Shown here: piece by piece, positions 1-7,904 of the stretch
How the letters are laid out: the number at the start of each line of letters is the position of its first letter
How positions within the stretch are numbered: position 1 is the first letter of the stretch
NCBI GenBank assembly: GCA_017478725.1
Contig: JAFVDD010000014.1
Coordinates: 38,897-102,896 of the forward strand
Source of the DNA: Paludibacteraceae bacterium
Lineage (GTDB): Bacteria; Bacteroidota; Bacteroidia; Bacteroidales; Paludibacteraceae
DNA length: 64,000 bases
Direction of reading: 5' to 3'
The notes under the pieces: model-generated
The model's database searches: none
What the model was told of the DNA's origin: nothing
The model's input: the letters and a program-made list of their open reading frames with translations, nothing else
Position numbers and translations under genes: made by a program

Positions 1-176
1 ACGCCACCGACGGACAAGTACTGGTGCTGCACGACATGCTGGGGCTGAACCAGGGATTCAAACCTAAATTCCTCCGCCATTTTGCGAACTTGGCAGAGGA
101 AGTGAAAGGTGCTGTAGGAAGCTATATCTCCGCCGTCAAGGATCTTTCCTTCCCTTCGGCAGAGGAGAGTTATTAA
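1..176 (+). CDS. panB: 3-methyl-2-oxobutanoate hydroxymethyltransferase, C-terminal end (partial)
   Basis: This is the last 57 codons of a gene that begins before the window; the reading frame starts at base 3 and stops with TAA at 174-176. The translation contains [13 protein letters not shown], then FKPKFLRHF and a closing [12 protein letters not shown], which is the usual C-terminus of PanB. PanB is the cytoplasmic enzyme that adds a hydroxymethyl group from methylene-tetrahydrofolate to 2-oxoisovalerate, the first committed step to pantothenate and coenzyme A. It converges on the DHH gene, with two bases between the two stop codons. The catalytic part lies outside the window, so only the family assignment can be supported here. 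Confidence 0.9.
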   Translation, partial: ATDGQVLVLHDMLGLNQGFKPKFLRHFANLAEEVKGAVGSYISAVKDLSFPSAEESY

Positions 177-178
177 GC

Positions 179-1261
179 CTACTCCTTTTTGAGGTATTTG
201 GGATACGTGGCAAGCAGGCGGTTCATAGCCGACTGGAGCGACCCGTAGAGCTCGCCGCCGGAAGCGTTCATGTGACCTCCGCCGCGGAATACCTCGGAGG
301 CATACACGTTCACCGGCCTGTCGCCCTGCGAGCGGAACGAGAACTTGATACGCGGATGGGTGGTACCCGGCTTGGCCGGCTCCTCGCGCAACAGAATCGA
401 ATAATACACATCGCGGATCTGCAACGGCAGGTTGACTATACCCTCGGTATCGCCGGACTTGAAGTGAAACTCTTTCAGCTCGGCATGCGACAGGGCGATA
501 ACCGCCAGATGATGCTCCGGGAACAGCCGCATCTTGCGATACAGGCAATAGCCCGTCAACCGCAAACGGTCAGGCGACCATTGATTGAACACCGCGTTGT
601 ATATCTCGTCTTTGTTCACCCCTGCGCGCAGCAACCCCGCTATCATTTCATACAGGTCAGGATTATTCGAGTTGTAGGAGAAATTGCCCGTATCGGTCAT
701 CAGTCCGGTATAAAGACAAGTGGCAATGGCATTAGTCAGGCAGAGTTCATCTGTCTGACTTTTTTGAATATCAGCCATCAGCCTGTAAACCAGCTCGCAG
801 GTGGACGACGCCTCGGGATGCGAGATTGCGACCGTAGCAAAACTGACAGGATTCAAATGATGGTCCACCAATATTTTAGGGCATGGATTGAGCAGCAGTT
901 TCTCGCCAACCGGCCCGATACGTTTAGGGTCATTGAAATCCAGACATATATGCAAATCCGCCTCAGCTATGATGCGCGACGCCTGCTCCTCGTTGCCTTC
1001 AAACACCACTATGCTCTCCGCTCCGGGCATCCATGCCAGAAAATCCGGATAGGCGTTCGGCACAACTACCGTCACCGACTTGGAGCTTTCGCTATTTGCC
1101 ATTCGCCATTCGCCTTTACAAAGCCAATGGTACATCGCCAGCGATGACCCCATCGCATCGCCGTCAGGCGCTATGTGTGTGAAAATAACAGGCTTTTGCG
1201 TCTGGCGCAACAAGGCCTCAGCCTGCGCTACTATTTGAGGGTCTAATACAGAAGAAAGCAT
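179..1261 (-). CDS. DHH/DHHA1 phosphoesterase (NrnA-like nanoRNase / pAp phosphatase family)
   Basis: A 360-aa cytoplasmic protein. The N-terminal DHH domain shows HIAPDGDAMGSS (about residues 29-40) and VDHH (about 131-134); the C-terminal DHHA1 domain shows FRGGGHMNASGG (about 325-336). Together these are the metal- and substrate-binding motifs of NrnA-type enzymes, which degrade 2-5-nt RNAs and in many members also dephosphorylate pAp. Length fits the family, which runs near 310-350 aa, with a small surplus from an in-frame insert near residues 48-57 (a heptamer tract at 1091-1118). The ATG at 1259-1261 lies about 20 bases after a good minus-strand promoter -7 box at 1281-1289. Whether it prefers nanoRNA, pAp or cyclic dinucleotide products cannot be read from the sequence. 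Confidence 0.9.
   Translation of the reverse strand: MLSSVLDPQIVAQAEALLRQTQKPVIFTHIAPDGDAMGSSLAMYHWLCKGEWRMANSESSKSVTVVVPNAYPDFLAWMPGAESIVVFEGNEEQASRIIAEADLHICLDFNDPKRIGPVGEKLLLNPCPKILVDHHLNPVSFATVAISHPEASSTCELVYRLMADIQKSQTDELCLTNAIATCLYTGLMTDTGNFSYNSNNPDLYEMIAGLLRAGVNKDEIYNAVFNQWSPDRLRLTGYCLYRKMRLFPEHHLAVIALSHAELKEFHFKSGDTEGIVNLPLQIRDVYYSILLREEPAKPGTTHPRIKFSFRSQGDRPVNVYASEVFRGGGHMNASGGELYGSLQSAMNRLLATYPKYLKKE
1091..1118. repeat. heptamer tandem tract inside the DHH gene
   Basis: Four 7-bp units on the plus strand: GCTATTT, GCCATTC twice and GCCTTTA. The tract lies within the DHH-family coding region and encodes an extra EWRMANSE-like stretch between two conserved blocks. The same period is seen in other tracts in the window. 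Confidence 0.75.
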
Positions 1262-1280
1262 AATCTTTAAGATTTTGAGT

Positions 1281-1313
1281 GCAAAGATACAAAATTATTT
1301 GCATATATGCAAA
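1281..1313 (-). promoter_or_regulatory. Bacteroidota-type promoter for the DHH gene
   Basis: Read on the minus strand, the -7 box is TATCTTTG (plus 1282-1289) and the -33 box is TTTG (plus 1310-1313), with exactly 20 bases between them (1290-1309). This fits the Bacteroides consensus TTTG-N19-20-TAnnTTTG. The start codon at 1261 lies about 20 bases downstream. Its -33 box is one end of a 16-bp palindrome shared with the divergent promoter. Confidence 0.8.
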
Positions 1314-1329
1314 AAAAATCGTAACTTTG
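1298..1329 (+). promoter_or_regulatory. Bacteroidota-type promoter for the SurA-like gene
   Basis: TTTG at 1298-1301, a 20-base spacer (1302-1321), and TAACTTTG at 1322-1329. Transcription should start near 1336, leaving a leader of about 60 nt before the ATG at 1395. The leader repeats AATTGATATTTA at 1357-1368 and again at 1378-1389, 21 bases (three heptamers) apart. The -33 box is the left end of the palindrome TTTGCATATATGCAAA (1298-1313). Confidence 0.8.
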
Positions 1330-1394
1330 CACGCTCTTTGTAGGCAATTCAAAAAGAATTGATATTTAATAACTGACAATTGATATTTATACGT

Positions 1395-3173
1395 ATGAAA
1401 AAGACATTCATCATCCTGGCGGCAATGACTGTTAGCCTCGCCGCTGCAGCACAATCCAAAACGCTCATGACCGTCAACGGCAAGCCGGTCAGCGCAGAGG
1501 AGTTTGTGTACATCTATGAGAAAAACAATCAGGCGGGAGCTATCGATCCTAAAACCATGGACGAGTACCGCGAGATGTTCATCAATTTCAAACTCAAGGT
1601 AGCCGAAGCCGAAGCACAGGGTATTGACACCACCGAGGCTTTCCAGAAAGAACTGAAAGGCTACCGCGCACAGGCTACTCCCAAATACCTGCAGGATCAG
1701 CAGGCTATTGACAGTCTGGTGGAACTGAGCTGGCGCCATTTGGCAAAAGACCGCCGCGCCGCACACATCGCTATCCAGTGCCCCCAGAGCGCTGACAGCG
1801 CTGCGCAAGCAGAAGCACTCGCCAAAATCAACGAGGCTTATGAGCGCGTCACTATCGGCAAGGAGGTTTTGAAAGGCAAAGGCAAACGCGCCAAACTGGT
1901 GCGCCAGCCCGCCGAGGCGTTTGACGCCGTAGCGCGCGAACTGAGCACCGACCCGAACGTACAAGAGACAGGAGGCGAGCTGGGATGGATCACCCCGTTC
2001 CGCTATGTCTATCCGCTGGAGGAGGCTGCGTATGACACCGAGATCGGCAAAATCAGCCGCCCCTTCCGCACCCAATACGGCTGGCACATCGTGCTGGTGG
2101 AGGAGGAGCGCGACCACCGCGAGGTGAAAGCATCGCATATCATGAAGATGGTTCCCCGCGGTGCGGGCGACAGCATTGCGGCTGCCAAGAAAGCTGAGAT
2201 TGATTCGATAGCCGCCATACTGACCCCTCAGAACTTTGCCGAAGTAGCCCAGCGCGAATCGGAAGACCGCGGCAGCAGTCTGCGCGGAGGCGAACTGGGA
2301 TGGTTTGGACAGGGTATGATGGTGAAAGAGTTTGAGCAAGCGGCTTTCAGCCTTCAGCCGTCCGCTATCAGTGAGCCTGTCCGTACTGCCTATGGCTGGC
2401 ATATCATCCTCAAGGAAGACGAACGCGGTATCCAGCCCCTTGATTCCATGCGTGCGCAGATTCTGCGTCAGGTGCAGCGCGACGAGCGTATGAACGAAGC
2501 CGCCAAGAGCTTCGCGCGCAAGACACGCGCCGAGTACAACCTGCCCGAGAGCATGAGCGACAAGGAGGTCAAAGAGTATGCCGACGAGCATCTGGAGGAG
2601 AAATATCCCGAGTTGCGCCATCTGGTACAGGAGTATCACGACGGTATTCTGCTCTTTGATGTCTCGCTGCGCGAGGTATGGGACAAAGCCGCCAAAGATA
2701 CGGCCGGACTGGAGCAGTTCTTCAAAACCAACCGCAAGAACTACACATGGGAGCAACCGCGATGGAAAGGCTATGTGCTGCAATGCAAAGACCAAGTGAG
2801 CGCCAAGGCTGCCAAAGCGATTATCAAGAGTGCCGACAAAGACTCTATCGAGAGCTATATCAACCAGCGCATCAACAACGACAGCGTGAAATTCGTCAAA
2901 GTGCAGCACGGCATGTGGGAGCAGGGCAAGAACGCTATTGTTGACAAATACGGTTTCAAACAAAAGAACGCCGTATTCACTCCCGGCGAGGAATACCCTA
3001 TTGTGATCTGCATAGGCAAACCCGGCAAGATGAAAGCACCGGCTTCTTGGGAAGACGAGAAAGGCAAAGTGACTACCGATTATCAGGATTACCTGGAGCG
3101 TGAGTGGATCAAACAGCTCCGTGCAAAATATCCGGTGGTAGTGGACGAAGAGGTTTGGCAGACCATCAAGTAA
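1395..3173 (+). CDS. SurA-like periplasmic peptidylprolyl isomerase
   Basis: A 592-aa protein with a signal peptide (MKKTFIILAAMTVSLAAAAQ) and so exported to the periplasm. Two parvulin (PpiC) domains follow, about residues 118-232 and 233-340, each with the typical GGELGW and YGWHIVL / YGWHIIL motifs. SurA-type proteins chaperone and isomerise outer-membrane proteins on their way to the Bam complex; the C-terminal 250 residues here look like a chaperone region rather than a third catalytic domain. An upstream in-frame TTG at 1380 exists, but the ATG at 1395 begins an ideal signal peptide. It leads the long plus-strand run from its own promoter at 1298-1329. A heptamer tract at 2344-2371 lies inside the second PpiC domain. 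The subclass of isomerase is not certain. Confidence 0.85.
   Translation: MKKTFIILAAMTVSLAAAAQSKTLMTVNGKPVSAEEFVYIYEKNNQAGAIDPKTMDEYREMFINFKLKVAEAEAQGIDTTEAFQKELKGYRAQATPKYLQDQQAIDSLVELSWRHLAKDRRAAHIAIQCPQSADSAAQAEALAKINEAYERVTIGKEVLKGKGKRAKLVRQPAEAFDAVARELSTDPNVQETGGELGWITPFRYVYPLEEAAYDTEIGKISRPFRTQYGWHIVLVEEERDHREVKASHIMKMVPRGAGDSIAAAKKAEIDSIAAILTPQNFAEVAQRESEDRGSSLRGGELGWFGQGMMVKEFEQAAFSLQPSAISEPVRTAYGWHIILKEDERGIQPLDSMRAQILRQVQRDERMNEAAKSFARKTRAEYNLPESMSDKEVKEYADEHLEEKYPELRHLVQEYHDGILLFDVSLREVWDKAAKDTAGLEQFFKTNRKNYTWEQPRWKGYVLQCKDQVSAKAAKAIIKSADKDSIESYINQRINNDSVKFVKVQHGMWEQGKNAIVDKYGFKQKNAVFTPGEEYPIVICIGKPGKMKAPASWEDEKGKVTTDYQDYLEREWIKQLRAKYPVVVDEEVWQTIK
2344..2371. repeat. heptamer tract in the SurA-like gene
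   Basis: Four 7-bp units, CTTTCAG, CCTTCAG, CCGTCCG and CTATCAG, encode FSLQPSAIS in the second PpiC domain. The TCAG ending is shared with the tracts in rimO, ruvA and the NadR-like gene. Confidence 0.65.
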
Positions 3174-3187
3174 TACTAAAAAAATAT

Positions 3188-3308
3188 ACGATTATTAAGA
3201 TTTGGCCCCTCAATCCCGCCTCGGAGGTGAGTCGGGGGTGAGTCGGAGGCAAGTCGGAGGTAAGTCGGTAGTAAGTCGGACATCAAAAAGTACACGATTA
3301 TTAAGATT
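3188..3308. repeat. five 11-bp tandem repeats flanked by 15-bp direct repeats
   Basis: The gap between the SurA-like gene and gldG holds five consecutive 11-bp units of the form GGTGAGTCGGA / GGTAAGTCGGT (3226-3280). An exact 15-bp repeat, ACGATTATTAAGATT, lies on each side (3188-3202 and 3294-3308). The right copy ends one base before the gldG ATG, so a leader seems to have been duplicated around the array. The gldG frame stays open through the array back to a TTG at 3202. Confidence 0.85.
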
Positions 3309-3309
3309 C

Positions 3310-4929
3310 ATGTCCAAGCGCAGTTTGCTCATAGTGCTTAGTGTGGTGGCGGTGATTGATCTCATCGTCTGCCTCCTGCCTGTTCGTTGGGATATGACGG
3401 ACGACAAGCGCTATAGCTTGAGCGAAGCGTCCAAGCAACTGTTACGCACTACCGCCTGCCCTGTAGAAATCACCCTTTATCTGCAGGGCGACCTCAATGC
3501 CGGTTTCCGCCGCCTGAAGAAAGCTGCCCAAGAGACCATCGAGGAGATGAGCGTCTATGCGGATGTACAGAGCTCCTATGCCCGAAATACCGAGGAGGCG
3601 GAATCCCTGGGATTGCAGCCCATTATCATCCATGAGCGCGAACAGAACGGCAAAACAGCGCAAACCACTGTTTATCCCTATGCGCTCGTGCGTTATAAGG
3701 ACAAGAAAGCGGTTGCTTCATTATTGCGCAACACCCGCGGACTGAGCGGCGAGGAGAATCTGAACGCCAGCATCGAGCAGCTGGAGTTTGCCTTCATGGA
3801 GGCCATGCATCAGGTGCTGCAGAACGAGACACCGCGTGTGGCATTCATCGAAGGCCACGGCGAGACCGACGAACTGCATACCTACGACCTGATGACCGCC
3901 CTCAGCCGTTACTATCAGGTCGATCGCGGGCAACTGACCAACGACGCACACATACTGGATGCCTACAAAGCCATCATCATCGCCGATCCACAAACGGCAT
4001 TCAGTGAAACCGACAAATACATCATCGACCAATATATCATGCGCGGTGGTGCTGTACTGTGGGCGGTGAACGGCGTCAGGCTGAGCGAAGAGGTGCTGCA
4101 ATCGGAAGGCTACACACCTGTGCTGCCTTTGGATCTGGGTATCACGGAGATGCTGTTCCGGTATGGTATCCGTATCAATCCGGCACTGGTGCAGGACATG
4201 CAATGCCTGCCTATTCCTGTGAACGTGAGCACCGATCCCGCCCAAACCAATCTGCAGCCTTTGCCATGGACTTTTGCGCCGCTGCTGCTGGCAAGCCAAG
4301 GCAGTCCTGTCACCAAGGATCTGGGACAAGTAATGAGCATGTTTGTCAGCCCGATAGATGCCGTGGGAGGCGATGACGGCATAGAGAAGCGCGTGTTGCT
4401 GGCTACCAGCACCGCCAGCTGTGTGACTCCTGCTCCTAACGAAGTGAACTTGAGCGACATGGATCCTCCGACGGAGCTGTTCCGCTATCAGTATGTGCCG
4501 GTAGCCGTTTCCCTGGAGGGGGTGTTCCCCAGCGCCTTTGCACACCGCATCGCGCCTGAGGGTATTGTTACCGACGAGCCCGTACGCAAACAGAGCATCA
4601 CGACACGTCAGGTGGTGATTGCCGGCGGCAGCATCCTGAGCAACGAGTTGCTGAAGGGGCAACCGCTGCCTATGGGGTATGACCGCTACAGCGGTATGCA
4701 GTTCAGCAACCGCGACATGGCGGTCAACAGTATCTTATGGCTGACCGATGCAGACGGACTGATTAGTCTGCGCGAGAAAACAGTGGCGCTGCGTCTGCTC
4801 AATGACAAACGCGCCCATGACGAGCGATTGAGTGTGCAACTGGTGAGCACCATCAGTCCGATCGTCATTCTGGCATTGATAGGCTGCGCGGTAGCCATCG
4901 GAAGAAAAAGAAAATATCAACGTATATGA
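3310..4929 (+). CDS. gldG: GldG-like protein (gliding-associated ABC transporter auxiliary component)
   Basis: A 539-aa protein with an N-terminal membrane segment (about residues 5-25, LLIVLSVVAVIDLIVCLLPV), a large extracytoplasmic region, and a second membrane segment close to the end (ISPIVILALIGCAVAIG). The start of the outer region, RWDMTDDKRYSLSEASKQLL, and the motif VAFIEGHGE (about residue 180) are characteristic of GldG. In gliding Bacteroidota GldG works with GldA and GldF as an ABC transporter of unsettled substrate; no gldA or gldF is adjacent here. I chose ATG 3310 over the TTG at 3202 because the extra residues come from the repeat array. It overlaps the next gene by four bases (ATGA). 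Confidence 0.8.
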   Translation: MSKRSLLIVLSVVAVIDLIVCLLPVRWDMTDDKRYSLSEASKQLLRTTACPVEITLYLQGDLNAGFRRLKKAAQETIEEMSVYADVQSSYARNTEEAESLGLQPIIIHEREQNGKTAQTTVYPYALVRYKDKKAVASLLRNTRGLSGEENLNASIEQLEFAFMEAMHQVLQNETPRVAFIEGHGETDELHTYDLMTALSRYYQVDRGQLTNDAHILDAYKAIIIADPQTAFSETDKYIIDQYIMRGGAVLWAVNGVRLSEEVLQSEGYTPVLPLDLGITEMLFRYGIRINPALVQDMQCLPIPVNVSTDPAQTNLQPLPWTFAPLLLASQGSPVTKDLGQVMSMFVSPIDAVGGDDGIEKRVLLATSTASCVTPAPNEVNLSDMDPPTELFRYQYVPVAVSLEGVFPSAFAHRIAPEGIVTDEPVRKQSITTRQVVIAGGSILSNELLKGQPLPMGYDRYSGMQFSNRDMAVNSILWLTDADGLISLREKTVALRLLNDKRAHDERLSVQLVSTISPIVILALIGCAVAIGRKRKYQRI

Positions 4930-6338
4930 GAAAATTTATCTGCATATTGGCTGCGCTGACAGCTGTTGCCGTCATGCGCGCGGAACGCCCCGACTATCCC
5001 CTCGACACAATCAACGGCGAGGAAGTATATCGGTATGAGGTGGAGAAAAGTATCGGATTGTATCGCATCGGCGTTAATTTTGATGTACCGCAAAGCGAGA
5101 TTATCCGTCTCAACCCGCAACTCAAAGAGCGTGGACTCCATTACGGTGAGACACTCTATATCCCTACAGGGAGAGAAGTGAAAGCCAAACCGGTGGTCAT
5201 CCACGACACCATCATAGTCAGAGACACCATTGTGCGTGTTGAGACGATGGTTTCCACCAACAGCGTGGCTTTCATAGCTGTTGACTCCCTTGCCCCGGAC
5301 AGCATAACAACCGACCGTCTGCCTCAAGACAGCATGGTTTCCGGCACCACCGGTACGAACCAGCGTCGCGTAGTGGAGCTGGCACTGATGTTGCCGTTTG
5401 AGAGCCAGCAAACCAAACGAAGCGCCAACGCCGAGCGCATCATGGAGTTCTACCAAGGCGTATTATTGGCATTACATGAAGCCCAAAATGACAGTACGCT
5501 GTATCGGTTGCGTGTATATGACACCGAGCGCAGCGACCGCCGTATTGCCGCCTTGTGCGACACCTCATGCACCGAACTGGACAGTGTACGGGGCGTCATC
5601 GGACTCGCCTACCCTATTCAAATAGACCGGATGAGCGAGTGGTGTATGGCGCATAACGTACCGCTGCTGTTGCCGTTCAGCGACGATGTCAACCTGACCG
5701 GCAAACCCCAACTGATGCAGTTCAACTCGACGGACGCACAGGAGGCTGACCGGCTCGTCAGATGGATGGCAGAGAGAGATACGCTGCTGCACTGCGTTGT
5801 GGTGGATGCACGCGAGGCGGAGATAGCCGGCAGCGTACGCGAATTGCGCTACAAGATGCAGGCGGATTCCATAGCCTATACAAGCACCACGGTACTTAAT
5901 ATTCTGAACGACTCGCTTTTCACCGTTCTCAACCCTGACAAGCAGAACCTGATTATCCTGCATAGCGACAAATTCAACCGCGTGCGTACGATGATTCCCC
6001 ATATCGAGCAATGCGCACGGCGCGGGTATGATATAGTGTTGCTGAGTCAGTACTCGTGGCAGCATGAGGACATCCATATGCCGCAGATATATACTTCGGT
6101 GTTCACCGCCAATGGCAATACCGAAGCATATGACCGTCTGTGGAGCAGGTATTTTACCAACGATCATGTGTCCGATACCCCGCGGTATGATTTGCTGGGC
6201 TATGATCTGATGAATGCTATGCTATGCCGGCTGAACGGACGACAAACCCTTTCCGGCTTGCAGTCCGACATACAATGGCTCCGGATGACGGAAGAAGACG
6301 GATGGCAGAACATCAACGTACAAGTGATTGAACGATAA
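4926..6338 (+). CDS. LysM domain plus periplasmic-binding-protein-like domain, exported
   Basis: A 470-aa protein with a signal peptide (first 20 residues). A LysM-like peptidoglycan-binding domain covers about residues 32-80 (YEVEKSIGLYRIGVNF ... LHYGETLYIP), then a spacer rich in VIHDTIIVRDTI, then a domain from about 140 to the end that resembles a type I periplasmic binding protein (VVELALMLPFESQ, FYQGVLLALHEA). Such fusions in Bacteroidota are usually annotated as LysM or ABC-substrate-binding proteins. No ABC permease or ATPase is nearby, so the binding domain may sense or scaffold rather than feed a transporter. It is translationally coupled to gldG. No clear lipobox. Family confidence is good, role unknown. 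Confidence 0.75.
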   Translation: MRKFICILAALTAVAVMRAERPDYPLDTINGEEVYRYEVEKSIGLYRIGVNFDVPQSEIIRLNPQLKERGLHYGETLYIPTGREVKAKPVVIHDTIIVRDTIVRVETMVSTNSVAFIAVDSLAPDSITTDRLPQDSMVSGTTGTNQRRVVELALMLPFESQQTKRSANAERIMEFYQGVLLALHEAQNDSTLYRLRVYDTERSDRRIAALCDTSCTELDSVRGVIGLAYPIQIDRMSEWCMAHNVPLLLPFSDDVNLTGKPQLMQFNSTDAQEADRLVRWMAERDTLLHCVVVDAREAEIAGSVRELRYKMQADSIAYTSTTVLNILNDSLFTVLNPDKQNLIILHSDKFNRVRTMIPHIEQCARRGYDIVLLSQYSWQHEDIHMPQIYTSVFTANGNTEAYDRLWSRYFTNDHVSDTPRYDLLGYDLMNAMLCRLNGRQTLSGLQSDIQWLRMTEEDGWQNINVQVIER

Positions 6339-6357
6339 AGACTACTATATTATTAAG

Positions 6358-7065
6358 GTGAAACGTTTTCGGGTTATAGCACTGATTTTGCTCCTTACGG
6401 CAAGCCATGTGTATGCGCAACCGCGCCTGCGGGTGCCGGAAATCTATTTCGGCGTGCATGGAGGTGTCACTGCCAGCAGCATCATGTTCCAACCCGCCGT
6501 AGAAAACATGCGCCCTATCACCCAAGCATGTGTCTTGGGCGGCAACGGCGGATTCGTGTTCCGCTATGCCGGACATAAATACTGTGCGGTGCAGGTGGAG
6601 TTGAACTACATGCACCGGGGATGGGCGGAGAAAAGCGATGCAGGGAGGTATAGCCGCGAATTGCACTATATCGAAATGCCTGTATTGATGAACATCAATT
6701 TCGGAAGCCGACTTTGTCGCGGATTTTTCAACCTCGGCCCCCAGATAGGCTACTGCCTCTATGACAACAAAGGCACCGGAACACAATTAAGCACCATCAC
6801 AACCCAATACGCTACTCCTATCACTCATCCTTTTGATTGGGGTCTGGCTGCCGGACTGGGATTCTATCTCAGAACACGCAAAGCCGGGTTATACCAATTG
6901 GAAGCCCGGTTCAGCTATAGCTTCGGAGGCATTTTCGGTACCTCGCTCACAGACCATTTCAACATGGCCAGTCCTATGGACCTCAGCCTCAACCTGGCAT
7001 GGCTGTGGGAGTTCAAGAAAACAAGAAAACACAAAAATTCCATATACAATGAAAACAAATTATGA
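6358..7065 (+). CDS. outer-membrane beta-barrel protein, PorT-like family
   Basis: A protein of about 235 aa. I place the start at GTG 6358, which begins a clean signal peptide (KRFRVIALILLLTASHVYAQ); a longer frame opens at a TTG at 6328 inside the previous gene. The mature part begins RLRVPEIYFGVHGGVTASS and alternates short polar and aromatic strands to a C-terminal LNLAWLWEF, as in 8-stranded OMP_b-brl_2 barrels such as PorT. PorT is an outer-membrane component needed for type IX secretion in Porphyromonas; with sprA in the same window that role is possible, but this family is broad. It overlaps kduI by 17 bases. Confidence 0.7.
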   Translation: MKRFRVIALILLLTASHVYAQPRLRVPEIYFGVHGGVTASSIMFQPAVENMRPITQACVLGGNGGFVFRYAGHKYCAVQVELNYMHRGWAEKSDAGRYSRELHYIEMPVLMNINFGSRLCRGFFNLGPQIGYCLYDNKGTGTQLSTITTQYATPITHPFDWGLAAGLGFYLRTRKAGLYQLEARFSYSFGGIFGTSLTDHFNMASPMDLSLNLAWLWEFKKTRKHKNSIYNENKL

Positions 7066-7891
7066 AGTACGGTACGCGTCAAACCCGATTGACGCCAAGA
7101 GTTATGACACTACACGTCTGCGCAAGGATTTCCTGATTGAGAACGTTTTTGTCAAGAACGAGGTGAACATGGTTTATTCCATGTACGACCGCATGATTGT
7201 GGGCGGAGCGATGCCTGCCGGCGAAACGCTTCTGCTGGAGGCTATCGACCCTCTGAAGGCGCCGTTTTTCCTCACCCGCCGCGAAATGGGTATCTTCAAT
7301 GTGGGCGGTAAAGGACGTGTCATTGCCGGGGACAAGACCTACGAGCTGGACTACAAAGAGGCACTCTACCTCGGTCGCGGCGACCGCGAAGTGAAGTTCG
7401 AGAGCGTAGATGCCGACAAACCGGCCTTGTTCTATTTCAATTCCACCACCGCGCATTGCACGTATCCGGACAAGAAAGTGACGAAAGCCGATGCCGTAGT
7501 GGCTCACATGGGAAGCCTGGAAATGAGCAACGAGCGTGACATCAACAAGATGCTCGTCAATCAGGTTCTGCCGACCTGCCAGTTGCAGATGGGTATGACG
7601 GAACTGGCGACAGGCAGCGTATGGAACACCATGCCTGCGCACGTACACAGCCGCCGCATGGAGGCATATTTCTATTTCGAGTTGCCCGAAGACCAGGCTG
7701 TATGCCATTTCATGGGCGAGGTTGAGGAGACGCGCCACATCTGGATGCGCGGCAATCAGGCTGTCCTCTCGCCGGAGTGGTCCATCCACTCGGCTGCTGC
7801 TACCCACAACTACACGTTCATCTGGGGAATGGGCGGCGAGAACCTTGATTACGGCGATCAGGACTTCAGCAAAATCACAGACTTGAAATAA
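7049..7891 (+). CDS. kduI: 5-dehydro-4-deoxy-D-glucuronate isomerase
   Basis: A 280-aa cytoplasmic cupin enzyme, matching the usual length of KduI. It interconverts 5-keto-4-deoxyuronate and 2,5-diketo-3-deoxygluconate, a step in the use of unsaturated uronates from pectin or glycosaminoglycans. The zinc site is visible: H-x-H and a Glu in PAHVHSRRMEAYFYFE (about residues 197, 199 and 204) and a later His in WSIHSAAATHNYTF (about 247). The N-terminal part shows RYASNPIDAKSYDTTRLR and FLTRREMGIFNVGG, typical of the family. It starts at ATG 7049 inside the end of the PorT-like gene. No kduD or lyase is next to it, so it seems separate from a full uronate cluster. Confidence 0.93.
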   Translation: MKTNYEVRYASNPIDAKSYDTTRLRKDFLIENVFVKNEVNMVYSMYDRMIVGGAMPAGETLLLEAIDPLKAPFFLTRREMGIFNVGGKGRVIAGDKTYELDYKEALYLGRGDREVKFESVDADKPALFYFNSTTAHCTYPDKKVTKADAVVAHMGSLEMSNERDINKMLVNQVLPTCQLQMGMTELATGSVWNTMPAHVHSRRMEAYFYFELPEDQAVCHFMGEVEETRHIWMRGNQAVLSPEWSIHSAAATHNYTFIWGMGGENLDYGDQDFSKITDLK

Positions 7892-7904
7892 ATCGTACAT
7901 CACC

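Noticed and set aside
272-1147. 291-codon open frame on the plus strand opposite the DHH gene
   Set aside because: It lies wholly antisense to a well-supported gene with DHH and GGGH motifs, and its translation shows no domain or signal.
1218-2963. 581-codon open frame on the minus strand opposite the SurA-like gene
   Set aside because: A shadow of the codon bias of the real gene; the true gene has a promoter, signal peptide and two PpiC domains.
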